NCBI GenBank assembly: GCA_947359465.1
Contig: OX375876.1
Coordinates: 122,941,444 to 123,005,443 of the forward strand
Source: Metellina segmentata
Lineage: Eukaryota > Arthropoda > Arachnida > Araneae > Tetragnathidae
DNA: 64,000 nt
Direction of reading: 5' to 3'
Position 1 is the stretch's first letter. Each line of letters begins with the position of its first letter. Below are positions 54,270 to 64,000 of this stretch, one piece after another. Below the pieces are notes generated by a model. The model did no database searches. It was not told where the DNA came from and saw only the letters and a list, made by a program, of their open reading frames with translations. The translations under genes and the position numbers were made by a program.

Positions 54270-54840
54270 AAGAGTTCCAAGTGATTTCGGCGAGATCCAA
54301 GATTCGACCCATTTCGCTGTTATTGTGATATCTCGTCATCAAGATATCACCGATTTTTTGGATGATGACGAGTTCAAGATCAGATCAGTTTTCCTCCAAT
54401 GACCATGTGTCTCGTCCATCAAGATCAGCGGCCGACCAACCGGTACAGTGGTTAAGGCCTCTAGATAGGAAGGTTCCTGGTTCGAATCCGGGTCCGGGCA
54501 TGGATGTTTGTCATCGTATGGTGTAGAGGCGGCTCGTGCACCTTAAATCTGTCGTGGTCGAATGTCCTCACGTTGGATTGGTGTGGAAGTTTGGAGAGTG
54601 GGGAGCCAGCTCAGGTGTTGCATTGTCATCTGACCGTGGTTCAAAATTACGAGCTGTTGTCCTCGAATCTTTCCCTTAAGGGACTGATCCCGGACCGTCG
54701 TCAATAGCCCGTTGTGTTCCTCTAGTACGACGTTAACTAATAATTACCAATTTTTTTCACCATCAAGATCAGTTAATGATTTTGATAAAAACGAGTCATT
54801 TCGTCAAGACAACTCGAAAACAAACCTTTAATTGTTGAAG
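54270..54840. mobile_element. Palindromic MITE-like repeat split by a SINE
   Basis: The left part 54270-54428 has GTGATATCTCGTCATCAAG and GATGATGACGAGTTCAAGAT. The right part 54760-54840 has AAAACGAGTCATTTCGTC. The SINE sits between with its target duplication, so the two parts were once continuous. Confidence 0.7.
54429..54759 (+). mobile_element. SINE S1, full length with 13-bp TSD
   Basis: Flanked by CCATCAAGATCAG at 54416-54428 and 54760-54772. Head GCCGACCAACCGGTACAGTG with a small deletion in the GGTGTTAGCC region. Confidence 0.95.
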
Positions 54841-55573
54841 TGAAGTGCATTTCAAATTCTCTTAACCGGTTGTAAATTTTCATTTCATATGGGTGCAAGA
54901 GTTTGTGGCAAATTCACTGTTTCCAAATAGAAAAAAAAATTAATATTTCTAAACTGGGGGTGCCTGAAGTCCATCAGCCAGTCCTCTGTGTACGCCACTA
55001 GAACGACGCCAAAGCAAATTACATTATTTCAAATGATTGAATGTATTTTTCTGCTTGTTTTCATCTATCTTTTCCTTCCTACGACTTAAAATGAAAAAAA
55101 ATCACGTGTTCCGGGATTCCTTGCAAAAAGTAAAACAAGCAGCTGATACGTTTAGCATCAGCTGAAAATTCCATCGTGGTGGAATCACGGTATGGAAGGT
55201 CGTGATATATCCCGGGACTGCGTGAGAAGTTTATTTTCCACGTGATTGCTATCCACCAGACGTCTCGCCCACCCACGCGACCCTTTTCTCAAATAAAGTG
55301 TAATTTGTGCTGGGATTATTGCCGGGGCGTCACGAAACCAGATTTAACCACCCGATGAAAACGTATTCATGATATATTCATTTTGCGATCCTTCGCCGTA
55401 CGAGTCTCGGCTGCTGCTGTTGCTTCGGCAAGCAACTCCCGTGAAATGGCTCTTGAACACGGAACAAGATCACGAGCTCATCACCACAAAATCACATAGG
55501 GTTTGTTTTCCGTTGCATCTCTTGGTCTCCATTGCACCTCTTCCCGGTTTACCTGATGTGCATTCATTCTCGT
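54841..55573. other. No feature recognised
   Basis: Unmatched sequence, moderately GC-balanced at 55.1-55.57 kb; frames short and without resemblance. Confidence 0.4.
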
Positions 55574-55862
55574 CATCGACTTTCTAATGAAATAGAGAGA
55601 GAGAAAGCATGTGGGCGGAGTCGCTGTCGTACGATCTCTGAAGGTAATTCACGTGGGTTTACCAATCGACATTGTCGATTGGGTATCGAACCGAAAACTA
55701 GTGTTTTTGTTCATGGTGGAGGAACACTTCAACCAATCAATTATTTAGGATTCGTGCTTTTTGTTCCCATAACCACAAGTGACAGATATTCAAACCAAGA
55801 AACCCGAAGAAGTAACAAAAAGGTGCGCGCGCATGCTCTGTCTATTTCATTAGAAGGTTGAT
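55574..55862. mobile_element. MITE family M8a, second copy
   Basis: Ends CATCGACTTTCTAATGAAAT and (minus) CATCAACCTTCTAATGAAAT. The interior CATGTGGGCGGAGTCGCTGT matches the copy at 34.81 kb. The 8-bp duplication is not preserved. Confidence 0.8.
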
Positions 55863-56130
55863 GCTTCTAATGAAATAGACGGAACATGTGGACTGTGAGT
55901 CGCAGTTGTGAGATCTCTAAAGGGTAAATCACGTAGGCTTACAGATTGGTTCAGCCGATTGGCTATCGAAGAGTGGTTTTTGATCAAGGTTCATAATCAC
56001 AAAGCAATCTATTACTCAGGATTCGTGCTTTCCCCCCATAATCACGTGACAGATCTTCAAACGTTCCGACTGTGATTCTCTACTGCTCCCTCTCTCTTGT
56101 TCTCTCGTGTTTAGACCTCATAATGAAAGA
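55863..56130. mobile_element. MITE family M8a, third copy, abutting
   Basis: Begins CTTCTAATGAAATAGACGGA directly after the previous copy and follows the same internal order (GAGATCTCTAAAGGGTAAAT). Its right end is degraded near CCTCATAATGAAAG. Confidence 0.65.
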
Positions 56131-56263
56131 AGGGACCGACTTTGCGAGGGGTGGGTGTAACTTGAACGAGTAAAATGCAATTAATTCTGTATTTAATGGT
56201 CAAAAAGATCAAATTGGATTTTCTTTTTATTTAGAAAACTTAAAAAAGATGCTCCGCTGAGTT

Positions 56264-56514
56264 GTAACGTCACGACCTACGTCATCATGAACGCCTGGAA
56301 TGCTTTGCGAAAGCAGAGGAAGAACAACGAGTGCGGATGGGACGGCTGATGGCGTTGTATTCATCTATATTTCAAATGTCTTTCTTTTAAATTAATGTCA
56401 TGTTTGTCCGTTCAAGTGGTGCACGTTCCTGTAATGTGTGTTTGTGTCGTCCAAGCCAATAAAGACTTGGCGGTCTAATCCAGCTACCTTATTCCGTCTA
56501 AGAAACACCTTACA
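56264..56514 (+). mobile_element. Possible LTR of a Gypsy-type retrotransposon
   Basis: Starts TGTAACGTCACGACC and ends CACCTTACA, with an AATAAA signal at about 56459 followed by ACTTGGCGGTC, as expected for an LTR with R/U5. GAGGTGGTACAGTTCGC follows. No second LTR, clear primer site or 5-bp duplication was found, so this may be one 5' LTR with truncated interior. Confidence 0.4.
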
Positions 56515-56879
56515 GAGGTGGTACAGTTCGCTCCCATGAGCTGGTTTAGTTCGTAAAACGAAGATAGCGCTATGGACTATATCATAAACAGGATACTACA
56601 AGAAAGTTCGCTGTGGACTATACATACCATGAACAAGAACGAGGAAGTTTTCTGTTCAATATCGAATGTGTCGGGCACATTGTCTTGACGATCTGAGTAT
56701 GTCACCCACCACCAAATCTCGCCAAACCGCTAGCTCACGACAAGTTCAGTTTTACAATAAAAGAACATAAGGTTTATGACAGGGCACCCTACATCATTTG
56801 TTCGGAGACCTGAGGAAATTGCCAACTTCAAGCTATGTAGAGAACCGACAGCATTTTCAAAATTTAGGAAAGTACTTTT
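56515..56879. other. Possible internal retroelement sequence, otherwise unassigned
   Basis: Follows the LTR-like end; no coding resemblance. Confidence 0.3.
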
Positions 56880-56998
56880 ACGTCGTCATGGATCAACGCA
56901 ACGGGCTATTGACGACGGTCCAGGATCGTTCGCGAAGATTAAGATCCGAGAATTACACCTGGCAATTTTAAACCGCAGTTAGATAACGATTCGAGATT
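56880..56998 (-). mobile_element. SINE S1, 3' fragment
   Basis: CATGGATCAACGCAACGGGC through CGACGGTCCAGGATCGTTC to GCAGTTAGATAACGA; head missing. Confidence 0.7.
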
Positions 56999-58396
56999 TA
57001 GAAACAGTGACACCAAAACAATTAAACTCGTGTCAGGCAAAAATACTTACCCTGACTGTAATATGGCTAGTCCTGACCACATCCACGTCATGGAAAGACA
57101 TTCATGATGATCCGAGACATCTTTTGGACATTTTTCGCCGGAGACATCATGGTTTTGGTCTAGTTTTGATACAGGATAAGAAAAAATCTCTCGGTAAAAG
57201 TAGAGTTGGGTTTTGTTTCTTTGAATAATATATATTATTCAGTCTTGTTATATAATTTAGGAACATTAATTAAGTTCATGAGGATTTTTAAAGGTCACGA
57301 CAGAATTACCTGGTATGGCTCTGTATGAATTATTTCAATATAGATTGAAAACGAACCAGAATATTTTCTTCTATTGTGCATTAATAAATTTAACTACCCC
57401 TTAAATATCCAGAATTTATAGTCCTGAATGGTTATTAAATTTTCATTAGCTTTAAAATTCTCATGATTTACTTTTTACATGCCAATCACCTCTATTACAC
57501 TTATAATCAACATGTTCTAAAAGCCCCTGACAACTATTTTTTTTAATTAGTTACAATATTCATGATACCATTAACGCTAAGCATGCGGTATGCTTAAAGA
57601 CAAAAGACATGAATAAATTTTTAGTTCAGCCTGGCCATAGTTAAAGAGGTGTTTAAAGTCCGATATTCACAAGTCTGTTTGGGCCAAGCAACCATATTCA
57701 GTGCAATGAACTATGTGTTATGTTTCCTAAAAAACAGTTCAGATTTTCTCCACCAGAGAAAAAATGCCTAAGCTCGATTTTTGAAGAGCAAGGAATAAAG
57801 TTAACTTTTTACAGTAACTTTTGTTTTGGCGTCACTTATACAGGTGTTGTTTAAGGTTTCACTTTCACTTGTTCCAAAACCTGCATTCTCTACACACCAT
57901 TATTTTCTACTGCAGAACAGATCAGGGTTTTTTATATTTGAAGACAACGACACCGTTGAAGCAGCTGATTAACAAAATTTAACATCTTTGCTCAATACAT
58001 CTCAGCAATGCTGGATCTAGTCACTGGGCATGTTGACGAAACAAGGTTGAATGTGTGTGTGTGTGTGTGTGTGTGTGAAGCGTGAATCCAACTCCAAACT
58101 TATTTAAGACGACTGTAAACAAATCTGCGGAAACGCATGAGTGTTCCCAAAAGCCTAACTACTGAAATAATGCTTGTTTACAGCTCTAATTTTAGTGAAA
58201 ATGTAATGGATCACACCATAGCTTTCAAGGACATGCTATTCGATTTCCAAGCAAGGTAGGAATGTCAAAACAATTCACATACAAGGTCTGCGTCATTTTG
58301 GAGCACTTATACAGTGTGGCTGATCTTGTAAAAGAAAAAATTGAGCAATTTACGCCTCACTTCGGCACCATAGCTTACCTGGTAATTTTTGTTTTG
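56999..58396. other. No gene recognised; one microsatellite
   Basis: A (TG)13 tract lies at 58052-58077. The rest is AT-rich, with no matched repeat or convincing frame. Confidence 0.45.
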
Positions 58397-58718
58397 GTAG
58401 TTTTTAATTAACGTCGAACCAGAGCAACGTAACAAGCTATTGACGACGGTCCGGTATCAACCCCCTAAGGGAAAGATTCGAGGACAACACCACGTAATTT
58501 TGAACCACGGTCAGATGACAAGGCAACACCTGAACTGGCACCCCACTCTCCGAACTTCCACACCAATCCAACGTGAGGACATTCGGCCACGACAGATTTA
58601 ATGTGTACCAGCCGGGCCTCTACACCATACGCTTAAAACCATCCATCCACTGACTTGGATTCTAACCAGGAACCTTCCGATCAAGAGGCTAACACTTTAA
58701 CCACCAGGGTTGGTCGGC
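58397..58718 (-). mobile_element. SINE S1, nearly full length
   Basis: The tail TTTTTAATTAACGTCGAACC is at left; the head ends CACCAGGGTTGGTCGGC at right with a few bases lost. No clear target duplication. Confidence 0.88.
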
Positions 58719-59355
58719 GCAAAAGAGGATGGATTTTATATTAATTTTATACATTTTTAAACATTTTTAAAGTGTGCAATTTCTTATTTTAAAATGACAA
58801 TTAAACTTTTTTTTTAATAATTTAAAATAAGATGGGTTACGTTAAATTAAAACGGGTAGTATAATATACTCCAAAATTTTGATATAGCTTTTCATTGAAA
58901 GACAATTAAAATCAACTACATTTAATTTGTTTTTCATGTTTCATGGGTGTTATTGAAAGCTGTACTTCATAATCAAATAATTGTATCTATCATTCTAAAT
59001 AGGTACGTGCTTTCCATTTCGAAACCGAATTTATGAATTTAAAAAAGTACCATAAGAGTTCAATTTAAAACTATGTCTGTTGGAGAAAAAAAAGAATTTT
59101 AAATAAGGCTTAGTTGATATTGGAATAATATCACAGTTAGTAATATTGAAATTTTTATGTTTTAAGTGATAGAAAGTCGAAGTTTCTTACTCTACTTATC
59201 GAAGCTGTTCTTACCCAACTTAGATACGTGTGAATCATTCATTGAATGCAGTACTTTTCTTTTTGTAAAAATGCAGTAAAATCAATCTTTGGTTTATAAA
59301 AAAATTTATCGATTGAGTTTAATTTGTCTATATACACTGATGACATTTATTTCTA
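58719..59355. other. No feature recognised
   Basis: Very AT-rich, unmatched. Confidence 0.4.
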
Positions 59356-59359
59356 TCAC

Positions 59360-59700
59360 AAGCTCCGTTATTCCACATGCCACTGAATGGAATTTTCAGG
59401 AAAAAGTGAGTTTGCTTCAATCTAAATTAGTCACGAATGCCGTAAATTTTTGGCCCCCTTGGATAAATAGAACTCGTGTTAATATGTAACCTATCATACC
59501 CACAGGGTTCTAAAATATAAGTGTACCAGATGTAGTGTAGATTGGTCAAAATGTGGATTTGTATAGAGAACAGACAAATGTCAAATCTGTCTTATACATC
59601 TAACAGAAGTTCCGTTATTCCACCTGCCGCTGAATGGAATTTCCAAGAAAAATTGCGTCTGCTTCAAATTAAATTAGTCACGAATATCGTAACAGTTTAA
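59360..59700 (+). repeat. Two direct copies of a ~90-bp block
   Basis: CTCCGTTATTCCACATGCCA ... TTAGTCACGAATGCCGTAA (59360-59452) recurs at 59607-59700 as GTTCCGTTATTCCACCTGCC ... with similar spacing, about 247 bp apart. Probably part of the element that ends at 60136. Confidence 0.7.
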
Positions 59701-60136
59701 TTTACCGTCCTCTCATATTGATGATGAAATTCGAAAATATCGCATACTTGATGCAAGAATGGCACAAGTAAAACATATTCATAGGAAAATTAAGTGTAAG
59801 ACTATCAAGACAAAAATTCGATATTTTTATTGAAAATGAATGCACGTAAATATTCCTAGTCACTTGAGGACTTAAAATCAACTTCTGTAGTAGTCACCTT
59901 AGAAATAAAAACTTTCACCAAAAGTGCCACGAAATGGATTATTTTTATAGATACAACATGTATACACATTTGCGTCCGAAGTAAATGTAGAAGCAGTGGA
60001 GAAGTTAAAATGGTTATTAAATTTTTTTTTGTACACTTAAATGATGCTAACATTCTTTTATGAAAAATAATTGATGATCACTTTTTAATCAACATATTAT
60101 AAATTCAACCCGAGCAAAGCCGGGTGTTTCTGCTAG
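59701..60136 (+). mobile_element. Helitron 3' end
   Basis: Terminates in CCCGAGCAAAGCCGGGTG and TTTCTGCTAG, followed by T. A CCCG/CGGG hairpin sits about 10 bp before CTAG, the classic Helitron 3' structure. The 5' end is not located; the 90-bp direct repeats upstream may be part of it. Confidence 0.65.
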
Positions 60137-60179
60137 TTGTAAATAAGAGACAAAAAACTTACAAAAACTCATATCTGTG

Positions 60180-60408
60180 GAGAATGATGTTAATGAGTTA
60201 GCTAGTAAAAGCAAAAGGCAAACCAAAATAACAGATTTCTTTAAATAATAAACTATTGTAAAGGAAAAAACAAAAGCTATATGGAACTTAAATTAATCTT
60301 TATTTCATGCTCTAAGTTTTGTTTTATTCCGATCCGATTTAACGTTTTCCCGCATATAACGTTATTTCTTTCCGGTTCTTTGAGATACGTTAAATCGGGG
60401 TTTCACTG
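60180..60408 (+). mobile_element. Tigger-type (pogo) element, 3' end
   Basis: A plus frame ends ENDVNELASKSKRQTKITDF-FK then TAA (60246), the characteristic RQTKITDFF C-terminus of Tigger/Jerky-like transposases. It is followed by a terminus whose minus reading is CAGTGAAACCCCGATTTAAC, with TA at 60409-60410. The remainder of the element is missing. Confidence 0.8.
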
Positions 60409-60410
60409 TA

Positions 60411-61417
60411 TTTCTACCTCAGAACACACAGAATCATTAACAGCACCCTATTGGTTGAAAGAATCCTAGGAAAGATTTTATTGGTCAAGAAAGTCAATAC
60501 TGGTTATAACTCATGAAGAGAAGTCTTCAGGTTGCAGAACGTAAATATGCGTGTAAGCTCTTCTGCAAGTTAAAATTTTCATTAAAACTTTTGAAAAAAC
60601 GAAAATTAAAAACTAACAATTCTGTTGATTTCTCACCATAGGAAATGATATTTTAGGCACCTCCGTGGTTAGAAAACCGACAAGAAATAATAACTGGTAA
60701 AATGTTAAAATTGCTGTCAATTCTCTCATATAAGAGTAGAAAACCGAGTGAATTTGGACACAATTTTATTTTATTATATCGAATTTGTGAATTCCAAATA
60801 ATTCGAAGATAAAGAGGGTTTATTGTTCTGGAATACAATAAAAGTATACCCTTGTAAAATTAAAGTACACCCTAGTAAAAATATACTTGACCCAATCGGC
60901 CATTTCCAATCCTCAAAATGTACCAGCTAGGATAAATACTGTATTTCTTCTATCAGAGAACGAATAAAGATGATGGCAGCCTTCTTTCCCTTAGTCGTTA
61001 GTTTAATTCATTTTTGGGGTTCTGTAAATGCCAACCAGTTCCGCTTATTGTCAATAGAACATTAATCACCACACATTCGAGATGCGATCTGCATGGCTAG
61101 AAACAGACTTGTTTAATTAATAGAGAATTGCACTTGTGATCAAATACCTTGATATTGCATCTATAAAAACACTAGTCGCGTGTCTAAGCTAGTTTTCTGC
61201 AAAAGGATCCCAAAACAGAAAAATTTTGTTAAATTTGAAATTTTCACAAAATGTCTATCAAAATGTAACTCTTTTTGCATTTGTTTTGTTGGGTTGCTTC
61301 GTTGAGGACTTTTCATGGCGGTGTGACGTCTGGAAAAAAAAAAACGATTTCCACAGCTGCGTGGTTTTTCCACGAGAGGGGAGCAGACGGCCACGTGCGT
61401 TACAGTCGGATCGACTT
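60411..61417. other. No feature recognised
   Basis: Unmatched sequence. 61.30-61.42 kb is less AT-rich and may be linked to the unique sequence right of the MITE. Confidence 0.4.
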
Positions 61418-61425
61418 CTTGCACC

Positions 61426-61963
61426 TAGAGTGCCTATATAATAAGAGTGGTGACAAGGGACCAAATTTGGCCCAATGAGCATGCGCGGCAGCCATTTTTC
61501 TACCAGAATCGTCTCAAAGAAGAATGCTGGTCGAATTAATATATCATTTCAGGGAGAACAAAAAGCATATGATTGTTATAATATGGATACATTCGGTATA
61601 AATGAATCATATAAACGCCCAATTACGTGTGTAATTGATGAGATGGATTGCACAACGCGCTAACTTAGATTGTGAGAAACACCGTGTTGTTAAAAAAAGC
61701 TATTTATTTAAAAAGTCTTCAAATTTATACTGACAAAACATTAAAATAATAATAAATGAACATTCTAGAACACGAAATGGAACATGAATAAGCTATATTT
61801 TCTTTTTAATTTAATGTACACACGTTTTTCTAGAACACACAAAAAGTTCCCATGTTAAGTCTACGGGAGCTAGGAAAAGACCGCCTCAGGCGGTAGAAAA
61901 GGTCTCTAAGCCAATCAGAAAGTGTTTCCCGTATGTCGCCACTCTTATTATATAGGCACTCTA
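61426..61963. mobile_element. MITE with 8-bp duplication (family M8b)
   Basis: Ends TAGAGTGCCTATATAATAAG and (minus) TAGAGTGCCTATATAATAAG, about 28 bp nearly perfect, flanked by CTTGCACC at 61418-61425 and 61964-61971. 538 bp, non-coding. End type and target length fit a hAT-dependent MITE. Confidence 0.92.
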
Positions 61964-61971
61964 CTTGCACC

Positions 61972-62166
61972 TGGTTATCACATTCATCATTTTCTAACGG
62001 TTCCAAGATCCAAAAGAGGGGACTCACGCGTGTGGAGTTGACATCTTTACGGGTGTTGCAGGTGTCATTGGAAAACACCCGTTCAACATTCCAAGAGGGA
62101 GGCAGCTCCTCCGAAAAACGCAGACAGGAGAGTCAGAAGCCATGGAAGATAGTGGTGGACGAATAG
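61972..62166 (+). other. Unique, coding-like patch beside the MITE
   Basis: Joined to 61370-61417 by removal of the MITE. A plus frame runs to a TAG at 62164 with a Ser/Arg/Glu-rich C-terminus (SSSEKRRQESQKPWKIVVDE). No family is recognised and no acceptor site was identified. It may be host exon sequence or chance. Confidence 0.25.
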
Positions 62167-63107
62167 AGCTCACGAGACAGCTATACGGTGAGGTTGAACA
62201 CCGGTAAAAAAAACTAACTGTGGTGTGAAACTTTTGTTTTTCATAAACAATCGTTCAGTGATTGTTCAATGTACATAATTTTATGGATATTTTTCAAATT
62301 GTTAAACCTTTAAGCAAAATATATAGCTTGAAAAGGTAGCCAGCTGAGTTTGACTCCATTGTATTGATGTGGTGCCACAACGAGCATACTAGACGGAACT
62401 GCGCCAAACACGACAGAATGACAAACACACAAGGAAAGTTTGACTGACACAAGATAGAGAGATACAACATAAAGAGATTAAACTTGTTCTGCATACAACT
62501 CTCATTGTTTTGTTGGGAATTAGTTTGATACAAATCTAGATTAGAAATGCCTTTCACCATGTCTGTTTTGGCCCATTTCCATAAATTCAGGCAAAGGTTG
62601 TCTTCTTTCCGAAATCTTATTTACCGTAGCCTTAGCCCTGCAAAAAAGGGGACAATTGTCTCTCGACAAGATGTATTGTGAGGGTTCATGTTATATGATC
62701 AGCAAATTCAAAGATAATCAGTATATTTGGCCTAAAAGTTATCTGCACCAAGAGTTTCTTACTGGATCTGTAGCTGATTGAATTGGCTGTTTCCATTAAG
62801 GAACACGGAAAGTAAAATACTCCAGAAAAATCAAATACATTTGTCCTTTTTGTGGGTCTGTTAACTCGTTCACGTGAAAAGATCACAATTATTTAATTAC
62901 TTTTTGATCTACCTGGTGTTTTTTTTAATAAAATACAGAATTGTCTATCCATCCTCTCTCTCTCCAGTTTCGGTAACTAAATTGAAAACACTCCCATTCA
63001 CATTTTCGTATTACCATCATATAAATGTGTCTTACACGCCTACTCCCTTCGTATTTTTACATTTTAATTTAATATTTCAGCATACATTTTACATTATAGA
63101 ATGCATT
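62167..63107. other. No feature recognised
   Basis: AT-rich, unmatched; frames without resemblance. Confidence 0.4.
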
Positions 63108-63262
63108 TTACAACAGACAACAACATGACACACCCGTCAAGTAATGGATATACACAAACAAAGAAAGGTTAAAGACAGAAGAGAAATACACCCAGAGAGG
63201 AATCGAACTCGACTCACAAGTGGCAAGAGCAGTGGGCAACTCACTGAGCCACGGTGCCCCCC
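63108..63262 (-). mobile_element. tRNA-derived SINE, family S3
   Basis: The minus strand begins GGGGGCACCGTGGCTCAGTG with box B-like GAGTTCGATTCCTC, then TGGGTGTATTTCTCTTCTGT, TATCCATTACTTGACGGGT and a GTTGTTGTC end. Related to the plus-strand copy at 47.17 kb. Confidence 0.7.
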
Positions 63263-64000
63263 TCTTCGCCACCCCAATGATCGAACCACCTTCAATCATA
63301 GGAAGTGTTAAACATATAAATATTTTAGATATCGCAATATATATAAAAATAAGCTTATTGATTACTTTAAACATACGTGCCAGCATTGTTTACAAGTGCC
63401 TTATATTATGCAATACAGATTTTTTCGAGTAAAGTAACCATGACTTATGTAAGCAAAACTAACTTTGTAAACGGATCAGTCTCTGCATTTACATCAAGGC
63501 TAATCCATCACAATAACTCTGCAAGCTGAAAAAGAATATGGATGTTATCATTGTCCTGTCGAACTAATTATTTTAAAATGATCGAAATGATAGTGAAGTG
63601 GTAAAGTGAGAGCTCTTGGTAACTTCAAGCAATCATATATGTATTTGGAAAGGTCAACACACGTTTCCTGGTGCTACTGCAAGCCTCAAATGCAACCATC
63701 TCCTTACTAACTTGTTCAGTAGCTCACATCATTTTTCAGAAAATCGTGCCAATAATATTTCCAACCGTCGTGTTCATCAAAACGAACGCTTCTTATTATT
63801 TCCATACAACTCTTTTTCAACTGTACGGCCTGCTTGCTTTCTTAGACCTCTTCTTATACTCTCTCCGTTAAAAGAGAACGTGACTTTATTTTCTGGTAAT
63901 GTAAGAAGTTAATGGATTAAAGAGCTTGGTGGAAAGTGGATTTTAATGCTCGAATATTTAATGCCCTCGTTATATGGCATCTTTAAGTATTTCCTGGCTC
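63263..64000. other. No feature recognised
   Basis: Unmatched AT-rich sequence to the window end. A 98-codon frame at 63616-63912 has no family resemblance. Confidence 0.4.

Noticed and set aside
59289..59489. 66-codon plus-strand frame with a hydrophobic start
   Set aside because: Overlaps one of the two direct repeat blocks; the second block does not preserve the frame.

Overview
The window looks like intergenic or intronic DNA from an AT-rich animal genome, most likely an arthropod and plausibly a spider. The evidence is the mix of tRNA-derived SINEs, Tc1-like, ZBED/SCAND3- and GTF2IRD2-like hAT, piggyBac and pogo/Tigger elements, non-autonomous Helitrons, and non-LTR retrotransposon tails whose RNase-H/zinc-knuckle C-termini resemble sequences I associate with spider genomes. 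There are no bacterial or phage-type gene clusters, no rRNA, no CRISPR array and no intact long ORF. The taxonomic call is inference from repeat families, not a database match.

Layout. 1-9 kb: a decayed Tc1-like N-terminal half, a SINE, a pair of Helitrons nested head-to-head (1.5-4.6 kb), a Harbinger-type MITE half, one possible host exon (about 6.0-6.36 kb) and an internally deleted Tc1-like element with both ends (7.64-8.21 kb). 9-16 kb: a dispersed unknown ~780-bp repeat (here called R), six near-identical 159-bp tandem units (10.51-11.47 kb), facing SINEs (12.8-13.5 kb), a second MITE and a ~300-bp tandem array. 16-24 kb: a small Helitron, a hAT (17.86-19.12 kb) against a deleted Tc1, and an inverted-repeat-bounded unit (20.71-22.48 kb). 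24-36 kb: a LINE RNase H remnant, the best-preserved MITE (26.5 kb), several SINEs, a hAT whose ORF is split by a SINE (32.25-33.20 kb), a LINE 3' end, a Helitron carrying a MITE, and a possible 3'-terminal exon (35.57-35.67 kb). 36-39.5 kb: a Tc1-like element split by a hAT that itself contains SINEs. 39.5-47 kb: a second deleted Tc1, a pogo element with a central palindrome and a hAT. 47.75-53.78 kb: one SINE split by a piggyBac that is itself split by two hATs. 54-64 kb: more SINEs, MITEs, a possible LTR, a Helitron 3' end, a Tigger 3' end and an 8-bp-TSD MITE.

The main value of the window is the nested stratigraphy: many insertions keep exact target-site duplications (TTAA, TA, TAA, 8 bp, or 11-13 bp for SINEs), so the order of insertion can be read directly. 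None of the transposase genes appears able to encode a full protein. I did not find a convincing new functional system. The least explained structures are the dispersed family built on the 16-bp palindrome GACGAGATATCTCGTC with its 159-bp satellite relative, the R repeat, the 20.7-22.5 kb inverted-repeat unit, a 23-24-bp hairpin at 15.97 kb, and the pogo element with repeated terminal motifs.
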